From: an uncultured Acidobacteriota bacterium
Lineage (GTDB): Bacteria > Acidobacteriota > Terriglobia > Terriglobales > Acidobacteriaceae
NCBI GenBank assembly: GCA_903932385.1
Contig: CAIZGA010000674.1
Location: 1 to 6,314, forward strand
Length of the DNA stretch: 6,314 nt
Direction: 5' to 3'
The notes beneath the pieces are model-generated. The model saw only the letters and a list, made by a program, of their open reading frames with translations. It did not search any database and was not told the origin of the DNA. A program made the position numbers and the translations under genes. Positions 1 to 6,314 of the stretch are shown here, piece after piece. The number at the start of each line of letters is the position of its first letter. Within the stretch, counting starts at the first letter, position 1.

Positions 1-65
1 AGGTGCTTCGCGGCAATGCCACGCAAACTTTTGCCATCACGCTGGCAGATAAAGCGAAAAAATAA
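1..65 (+). CDS. C-terminal end of an unidentified upstream gene (partial)
   Basis: An open frame enters from the left edge (first whole codon at base 3) and stops at TAA 63-65. The 20 visible residues are VLRGNATQTFAITLADKAKK. The pattern of a hydrophobic-basic start, a short polar turn, alternating beta-strand residues (TFAITL) and a lysine-rich tail resembles the last strands of a PDZ domain, as found at the end of DegP/DegQ-type periplasmic serine proteases. That match is only suggestive, because 20 residues cannot identify a family. Codon use looks coding and the frame points the same way as eno, but a 304-base gap separates them, so they are probably separate transcription units. A chance open frame this short is possible. 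Confidence 0.45.
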   Translation, partial: VLRGNATQTFAITLADKAKK

Positions 66-101
66 CCGCAGATACATCAACAAATCGTAGGCTGATGCCT
101 G

Positions 102-137
102 TATGTGCGTGTCCACAGTTGCCGGGACACGTGTATG
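102..137 (+). other. Candidate RNA stem-loop between the upstream gene and eno
   Basis: Bases 102-114 pair with 125-137 around a 10-base loop (115-124). The inner seven pairs are perfect (CGTGTCC with GGACACG) and six more outer pairs form if G-U pairs are allowed (nine Watson-Crick and four G-U in total). The G-U pairs only work in a + strand transcript; the opposite strand would have A-C mismatches, which favours a function in rightward RNA. It lies 37 bases past the upstream stop codon, where a 3' end could be, but no T-run follows, so it is not a classic intrinsic terminator. It could be a 3'-end stabilising structure, part of a 5' leader, or chance. Confidence 0.4.
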
Positions 138-183
138 CGGCGCATCAGGTATCCTATAGATATTGATTTTGTTTCTGGTTTGA

Positions 184-1662
<1,479 letters not shown>

Positions 1663-1671
1663 GCAGCGACA

Positions 1672-3279
1672 ATGTCGAAAAAGAAGCCACTCGTTCTGAC
1701 CATTCTTGACGGCTGGGGATACCGCGCCGAGACCAAGGCCAACGCCATCGCACTCGCGCGCAAGCCGACGTATGACAAATTGCTGGCCGAGTATCCCAAC
1801 ACCATCATTCGCGCCAGCGAACATTTCGTCGGCCTGCCCGATGGCCAGATGGGCAACAGTGAAGTCGGCCACCTGAACATCGGTGCCGGCCGCATTGTGC
1901 ACATGGACATCACGCGCATTGACGCGCTGATTGCCAACGGTGATTTTTTCAAGCATGAAGTGCTGGTGGCTGCGATGCATCGCGCCCACTCCACCGGCCG
2001 CGCACTGCACCTGATGGGCCTGCTCTCCGACGGCGGCGTGCACGCGCACCAGAACCATCTCTATGCGTTGCTGAAGATGGCCAAGCAGCAGGGGCTCTCG
2101 CGTGTCTACGTACATGCGTTTATGGATGGCCGCGACACCATGCCCAACAGCGGTGCCGACTATCTGCTGAAGTTGCAGCAGAAGATGGCCGAGTATGGCG
2201 TGGGCGAAATCGCCAGCGTCAGCGGCCGTTATTATGCGATGGACCGCGACCTGCGTTGGGAACGCGAACTGAAGGCCTATGACGCAATGGTGAAGGGTGT
2301 GGCCGAAGGCGGAGCCTATGCCGACCCGATTACCCGCGTGAAGGAATGCTACAACAACGGTGTCACCGATGAATTCATCATCCCGTTTGTCTGCTTGAAT
2401 GCGGCGGGCAAACCGGCTGGTTTGATTCAGGATGAAGATGTCTGCATCAACTTCAACTATCGCGCAGACCGCGCCCGCCAGATTACCCGCGTGCTGGCCC
2501 GCAACAGCAACTTCACCAAAGCGAACGGCATGGAGTTGCCGAAAGCGGAAGAACTCGATCTGGAAATTCCGCGCGCAACGGTGCCGAAAGATCTGCTCTA
2601 CATCTGCATGACGCAGTACGACAAAAACTTCACGCTGCCGATGGTCATCCTGCCGGAGTCGATGGAGAACCTGCTGGCGAATGTGATGGCGCAGGAAAAT
2701 TTCCGCAATCTGCGTGTGGCTGAGACGGAAAAATATGCGCACGTGACCTACTTCTTCAACGGTGGCATTGAGAAACCATTTCCCGGTGAAGACCGCGTGC
2801 TGGTGCCCTCGAAAAAAGTTGCCACGTATGACCTGGCACCGGAAATGTCTGCCGAAGGAATTGCAGACACCGTCATCAAAGCAATTGAAGATACTGCCTT
2901 CGATGTGGTCGTGGTGAATTTTGCCAATGCCGACATGGTGGGCCACTCCGGCAAGTTGGAGCCGACCATCAAAGCGGTGGAGACCGTGGACACGCAACTC
3001 GGCCGCATCTATCAGGCCATCCAGCAGAATGGCGGCGCGTGGCTCATCACCGCCGACCACGGCAACGCGGAGTTGATGGTGGACCCCGTCACCGGCGGCC
3101 CGCATACCGCGCACACCACCAACCCGGTGCCGTTCATTCTGGTTACCGATCAGGGAAAGAAAGTCGGCGTGCGTGAAGGCTGTGCACTGCGCGATATTTC
3201 TCCAACCATGCTCAGCCTACTCGGCATCCCGCAGCCCAAGCAGATGACCGGCGGCGACATGCGCGTGAAGTTGTCCTGA
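1672..3279 (+). CDS. gpmI: 2,3-bisphosphoglycerate-independent phosphoglycerate mutase
   Basis: This enzyme (EC 5.4.2.12) interconverts 3- and 2-phosphoglycerate through a phosphoserine intermediate, using two Mn2+ ions; it belongs to the alkaline phosphatase superfamily. The 535-residue product starts with [12 protein letters not shown], giving metal ligand D13. Nucleophile S63 lies in [15 protein letters not shown] (60-74). The inserted phosphoglycerate-binding domain shows GGVHAH (H124), DGRD (152-155), [10 protein letters not shown] (R186, R192) and NYRADRARQ (R264, R267). K354 follows in [15 protein letters not shown]. The phosphatase domain resumes with NADMVGHSG (D421, H425), TADHGN (D462, H463) and [10 protein letters not shown] (H481). 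All catalytic residues are present, numbered by comparison with the Geobacillus enzyme from memory. The family is usually near 510 residues; about 15 extra residues fall between R267 and K354, most likely around 280-305. The gene follows eno by nine bases and supplies its substrate, so the two probably form one operon. Confidence 0.98.
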   Translation: MSKKKPLVLTILDGWGYRAETKANAIALARKPTYDKLLAEYPNTIIRASEHFVGLPDGQMGNSEVGHLNIGAGRIVHMDITRIDALIANGDFFKHEVLVAAMHRAHSTGRALHLMGLLSDGGVHAHQNHLYALLKMAKQQGLSRVYVHAFMDGRDTMPNSGADYLLKLQQKMAEYGVGEIASVSGRYYAMDRDLRWERELKAYDAMVKGVAEGGAYADPITRVKECYNNGVTDEFIIPFVCLNAAGKPAGLIQDEDVCINFNYRADRARQITRVLARNSNFTKANGMELPKAEELDLEIPRATVPKDLLYICMTQYDKNFTLPMVILPESMENLLANVMAQENFRNLRVAETEKYAHVTYFFNGGIEKPFPGEDRVLVPSKKVATYDLAPEMSAEGIADTVIKAIEDTAFDVVVVNFANADMVGHSGKLEPTIKAVETVDTQLGRIYQAIQQNGGAWLITADHGNAELMVDPVTGGPHTAHTTNPVPFILVTDQGKKVGVREGCALRDISPTMLSLLGIPQPKQMTGGDMRVKLS

Positions 3280-3299
3280 AAGAATTGTTGATGCGCGTT

Positions 3300-3328
3300 G
3301 AGCTGGTCTAGCGTTTCGCTTCCAGCTC
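3300..3328. terminator. Candidate bidirectional hairpin at the convergent gene junction
   Basis: GAGCTGG (3300-3306) pairs perfectly with CCAGCTC (3322-3328), and an inner AGCG (3310-3313) pairs with CGCT (3317-3320) around a TTT loop, giving 11 Watson-Crick pairs in 29 bases. It begins 21 bases after the gpmI stop and contains the TAG stop of the minus-strand GT2 gene (3308-3310). Both converging units end here, as expected for a shared terminator. No T-run follows on either strand, so it would be a non-canonical or Rho-assisted terminator, or a 3'-end protecting structure. Part of it is coding (the last GT2 codons), which makes chance pairing harder to exclude. Confidence 0.4.
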
Positions 3329-4123
3329 GCGTGTCTTCAGCACAATCATGTATTCGTAGAAGGATTGCAGAATGGAATAGGTCAGCCCGGCGCGGCCATC
3401 CAGAAATCCACCCTTCGCCACATACAGTAGAAAAAATTTCAGCAGCGGTCGCAGCGGCAGACTGTAGAACAATTCCTTCTGGTGATGGCGGCGCTTGTTG
3501 AAGTCGCGTTCGAACAACGCACTCCACAGGCTGAACTTCGCATGCGCAGCGCGGTTGGCCAGAATCTGTTCGGCTTCAAAGCGGCTGTAGTTATTGTGCC
3601 GCTCCAGCCAGAAGCCAACGCCTTTGCTGAAGGGGAAGTGGTCAAGATATCCACTGACCAGACCGACCGGCCCATCGGGAATTGAAATGGGATTCACCAG
3701 CCGTTCGTAGCGCATCTTCTCCGGGCGAAACAGCCGCATGTAATAAGGCGATGCCTGCACATGCTTCAGCCAGCGACCCAGATAAAAATCGCGCCGCTGC
3801 ACGCGGAAGGCAATGGCATCGCCCGGCGCATCGGCAGCCGCCAGCAGATGCTGCTGCAGCTCCGTCGTCACGCGTTCATCCGCATCCAGATAGAAGACCC
3901 ACGGATGTTTGAAGGGAATATTTTTCAGCGCCCAGTTCTGATGGCTGGCCCAGTTGTCGAACTCGCGCTGGACAACATGCGCGCCGAAGTTCTTCGCAAT
4001 CCCCACCGTCAGGTCCGTGCTGTTGGAGTCGAGCACATGCACATCATCCGACCACACCACGGACGCCAGGCACCCGGGCAGGTCCTGCTGTTCATTGCGC
4101 GTCAGGATAAGAACGGAAATCAT
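3308..4123 (-). CDS. Family 2 glycosyltransferase, WaaE/KdtX-like
   Basis: The product is a 271-residue GT-A fold glycosyltransferase that should transfer a sugar from a nucleotide-sugar donor during surface glycan assembly at the inner face of the membrane. The N-terminus ISVLILTRNEQQDLPGCL (2-19) is the nucleotide-binding start of GT2 enzymes. VLDSNSTD (30-37) follows, then the metal-binding DxD as YLDADE (D80, D82). A region like FWLERHNNYSRFEAEQ (171-186) is typical of the lipopolysaccharide-core WaaE/KdtX group of GT2 enzymes as I remember it. The C-terminal part has a hydrophobic stretch (LLKFFLLYVAKGGF, 227-240, then 247-262), probably a membrane-associated helix rather than a clear transmembrane segment. 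The ATG overlaps the upstream TGA by four bases (ATGA), and GGAG lies five bases before it (4129-4132). Donor, acceptor and linkage cannot be told from sequence; WaaE-like function is an inference. Confidence 0.9.
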   Translation of the reverse strand: MISVLILTRNEQQDLPGCLASVVWSDDVHVLDSNSTDLTVGIAKNFGAHVVQREFDNWASHQNWALKNIPFKHPWVFYLDADERVTTELQQHLLAAADAPGDAIAFRVQRRDFYLGRWLKHVQASPYYMRLFRPEKMRYERLVNPISIPDGPVGLVSGYLDHFPFSKGVGFWLERHNNYSRFEAEQILANRAAHAKFSLWSALFERDFNKRRHHQKELFYSLPLRPLLKFFLLYVAKGGFLDGRAGLTYSILQSFYEYMIVLKTRELEAKR

Positions 4124-5325
4124 ACTTTCTCCGCCACCTTGTGCTGCGCCGCCACTTCGGCAAACATTTTCACAATCTGCCGCGCGTTTTCGCGCATATC
4201 AAAACGGTTGCTGAAGCAGGCCAGGGCATTGCGTCCCATCTCGGCGCGTTGCGCTTCATCCAGCTTCATCCAGCGCCTCAGCAGGCTCAGGGTGCCTTTG
4301 GGCGTGTCCGGTTCCACCAGCCCGGCATTGTCCGCTGCTACTGCATCGCAGATGTTGACCTTATCAGCCAGCAACACCGGCTTGCCGCAGCCCATCGCTT
4401 CCGCCACGGCGATGCCGAAATTTTCCTGATGCGAAGGCAGCACAAACGCGTCGCAACTATAGAAGGCTCCCCACTTCGTGTCGCCAGTCAGCATGCCCGG
4501 CCAGTGCACGCGTTCGGCAATTTTCATCTTCTTCGCGCGTGCAGCCAGTTCGGTGCGCCAACCGGTTTTGTCCGGACCGGCAATCACCAGATGCAGGTCG
4601 GGGTCCAGGTTGGCGATGGCGGCAAATGCATCCAGCAGCATGTCGCAGCCTTTTTTGGGATGGATGCGTCCGAGGAACAGCAAGAATCGTTTGCCTTCCA
4701 GTTGTGGCATGGATGCGCGGAAGGTAGCCTTCATCTGTTCGGGGTCGCCGGCAGGGATCTGCGCGCCGTAGGGAATCACTTTGCCGTTCCACTTGTGCAG
4801 ACTGAAACTCTCATCGGCCAGCCGCTGCTCTGCCTCTGTGGTGAACAGAACGCGATGCGCGTGGCGCAGCACCCAGTACTCTGCCAGAAGCCAGTAGATC
4901 CACTTCTTCAAATGCTTCAGCGGATAGGCGCGTTTGAACCACGGGTCCAACATGCCGTGGACCAGAACGGCGTATGGCTTTTTGCCGGAAAATGTTTTGG
5001 ATACAGCGAAGCCGTGGTACTGCCACAGTCCGTGGATAATGACGCCGTCAAAGCGATCGCCATTGGCTTTGAGCCAGGGAATCAGGCGCGGCGCAAAGGC
5101 ATACTTCAAATGGCCGGGCCCCAGCGCATGTACAGTGATGTCGATGTCATTCAGGTATGGCGCATCGGGCCTGTCCAGCGTGACCACTTCGCCGGCATTG
5201 CCCAACGGCGCATAATTTTCCACGATGCGGCGCACGGACTCCGCCGGTCCGCCCATGGCAGGGTCTAGTGTGGAGATGACCTGTAGAATACGCAGGCCGG
5301 AAATGGGGTTGTCGTTCGGACTCAT
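4120..5325 (-). CDS. Family 4 glycosyltransferase (GT-B fold), complete
   Basis: The 401-residue product is a retaining GT-B glycosyltransferase of family GT4, likely cytoplasmic or membrane-peripheral and acting on a growing surface glycan. The N-terminal acceptor domain begins LRILQVISTLDPAMGGPAES (11-30), with the glycine-rich GGP loop at 25-27. IIHGLWQYHG (96-105) and VHGMLDPWFKR (122-132) resemble the GT4 subgroup I remember as Bme6-like. The C-terminal donor domain opens with LLFLGRIHPKKGCDMLLDAF (215-234), with R220 and K225 in the usual donor-phosphate positions, and carries the EX7E motif as ENFGIAVAE (E301, E309). The ATG at 5325 is the first start after an in-frame TGA at 5364-5362; GAGGAG lies at 5339-5344, 13 bases upstream, which is a long spacing. 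It overlaps the GT2 gene by four bases and follows the next GT4 gene by 39 bases. Substrate is unknown. Confidence 0.93.
   Translation of the reverse strand: MSPNDNPISGLRILQVISTLDPAMGGPAESVRRIVENYAPLGNAGEVVTLDRPDAPYLNDIDITVHALGPGHLKYAFAPRLIPWLKANGDRFDGVIIHGLWQYHGFAVSKTFSGKKPYAVLVHGMLDPWFKRAYPLKHLKKWIYWLLAEYWVLRHAHRVLFTTEAEQRLADESFSLHKWNGKVIPYGAQIPAGDPEQMKATFRASMPQLEGKRFLLFLGRIHPKKGCDMLLDAFAAIANLDPDLHLVIAGPDKTGWRTELAARAKKMKIAERVHWPGMLTGDTKWGAFYSCDAFVLPSHQENFGIAVAEAMGCGKPVLLADKVNICDAVAADNAGLVEPDTPKGTLSLLRRWMKLDEAQRAEMGRNALACFSNRFDMRENARQIVKMFAEVAAQHKVAEKV
4129..4132 (-). promoter_or_regulatory. Shine-Dalgarno site of the GT2 gene
   Basis: On the minus strand GGAG sits five bases before the ATG at 4123, within the last codons of the upstream GT4 gene. 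Together with the ATGA stop/start overlap it supports this start and coupled translation of the two glycosyltransferases. Confidence 0.65.
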
Positions 5326-5364
5326 CGCGCTAACGGCTCTCCTCGACCCAGCTTGAATTAATCA

Positions 5365-6314
5365 TCATGGAGTGGCGCTCCTGTGTCCACTGCGCAGCCA
5401 ATCCAGCGCCGCCTTCATTCCTGCAACATTTTCTGCAAAGCCCCAGTGCCGAATACGTTCGAGCGATTTCGCTCCCATCTGCACTGCCGTCTCCGGATTG
5501 GACAGCACATCGCGCAATGCTTTTGCCAATGCCTTCACATCGCGGACTGGAACCACAAAACCATTGACGTTGTTCTCCACCAGGTCCGGCGCGGCGCCCA
5601 CTTCATCGGTCACAATCACGGCGCGGCCGGCGTTCATCACTTCATTTACTATCAGGCCCCACGGTTCATGCCGGGCCGGCAGAACAAAAACGCGACACAA
5701 ATCAAAATAGCTGGGCAGTTCGCTCTGGTTGCGGAAGCCCAGCATGAAGATGTTTTTGCGGCCGGCATCGCCTGCTTCGGCAATCCGCGCCTCAATGGCG
5801 GCACGCTCTTCGCCATCGCCGATAATCAGCAGGTACGGCTGCGGTTGCACATCCTCGCGCATTTGCAGAAACGCTTCCACCAAATCCATGCAGTGCTTGC
5901 GTTTCTGTAGCTTGGATGCAAAAAGTATCACCGGGCGATTAGATTCGATCCCTAATTCTTTTCGCAATGCCGCCTGCTGCGGGGCCGCCGCGGCAGCGCG
6001 TTGCTCAAAGAAATCATTGTCCACGCTGTATGGCAGCAGGAAGCGGGGAAAGTCTTTGCCGAAATAATGCTGCCAGTACTCGTCATTCAACGTGCCGGAA
6101 GAAAGCGTTGCCCGCACCAGCTGCTTGAGCGCGGTAAAAAATGCCTGCTTCAGCAACCGACGCATTCCCGTGCGCGGACGGTCCGCCAGCCAGGAGTCAG
6201 TGCGCAGCAGCACCGGGATACCCAGCAGCCGCGCAGCAATCATCACATGCAATGCATTGGCGGTATGGTAGCCGTGGATCCAAACCGCATCGAAGCGCCC
6301 GGCACGCAGACGAC
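5365..6314 (-). CDS. Family 4 glycosyltransferase (GT-B fold), N-terminus beyond the window
   Basis: The frame stays open from its TGA (5367-5365) to the right edge, so the start is outside the window. A TTG at 6252 is an internal codon: the 20 residues before it (RLRAGRFDAVWIHGYHTANA) read straight into HVMIAARLLGIPVLLRTDSW and form an ordinary N-terminal GT-B strand-helix unit. The 315 visible residues lack perhaps the first 90-110 of a usual GT4 protein. The donor domain begins with VILFASKLQKRKHCMDLVEAF, where the usual FxGR/K glycine is replaced (FASK) but basic K115, R118 and K119 (counting from TTG as 1) remain. IIGDGEER (143-150) and the EX7E motif EPWGLIVNE (E196, E204) are present. 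It is probably translated from the same mRNA as the two downstream glycosyltransferases. The sugar transferred is unknown. Confidence 0.92.
   Translation of the reverse strand, partial: RLRAGRFDAVWIHGYHTANALHVMIAARLLGIPVLLRTDSWLADRPRTGMRRLLKQAFFTALKQLVRATLSSGTLNDEYWQHYFGKDFPRFLLPYSVDNDFFEQRAAAAAPQQAALRKELGIESNRPVILFASKLQKRKHCMDLVEAFLQMREDVQPQPYLLIIGDGEERAAIEARIAEAGDAGRKNIFMLGFRNQSELPSYFDLCRVFVLPARHEPWGLIVNEVMNAGRAVIVTDEVGAAPDLVENNVNGFVVPVRDVKALAKALRDVLSNPETAVQMGAKSLERIRHWGFAENVAGMKAALDWLRSGHRSATP

Noticed and set aside
4141..5268. Open frame on the plus strand (375 codons) opposite the complete GT4 gene
   Set aside because: It is a shadow of a certain gene, with low-information His/Gln/Arg-rich translation and no domain.
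6250..6252. TTG as the start codon of the right-hand GT4 gene
   Set aside because: The same frame continues upstream to the window edge with a typical GT-B N-terminal segment (FDAVWIHGYHTANA), so the TTG is internal.

Overview
This 6.3 kb window reads as ordinary chromosome from a moderately GC-rich Gram-negative-type bacterium. Gene style (an enolase next to a cofactor-independent phosphoglycerate mutase, then a run of polysaccharide glycosyltransferases) reminds me of Acidobacteriota, but that is a recollection-based inference; no rRNA or other marker fixes the taxonomy.

Layout. Positions 1-65 hold the last 20 codons of a + strand gene running in from the left. Positions 66-369 are a roughly 300-base non-coding leader containing two possible RNA hairpins and an AT-rich patch. 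Then come two + strand glycolytic genes 9 bases apart: enolase (eno, 370-1662) and 2,3-bisphosphoglycerate-independent phosphoglycerate mutase (gpmI, 1672-3279). They catalyse consecutive steps (3-phosphoglycerate <-> 2-phosphoglycerate <-> phosphoenolpyruvate) and look co-transcribed and translationally coupled. Both retain every catalytic and metal-binding residue I can identify.

On the minus strand, converging on gpmI across 28 bases, are three glycosyltransferase genes transcribed right to left: a GT4-type enzyme cut by the right edge (5365-6314), a complete GT4 enzyme (4120-5325), and a small GT2-type enzyme (3308-4123) whose ATG overlaps the preceding stop by 4 bases. They are probably the distal part of a longer operon for a cell-surface glycan (LPS core or O-antigen, or exopolysaccharide); the sugar and product cannot be read from the sequence. 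A hairpin spans the convergent junction and may serve as terminator for one or both units.

I found no mobile element, CRISPR array, tRNA, rRNA, phage gene or defence system, and no evidence of a new biological system. The points worth a second look are small: the eno leader, the junction hairpin, an extra segment in the mutase, and the undefined glycan cluster.
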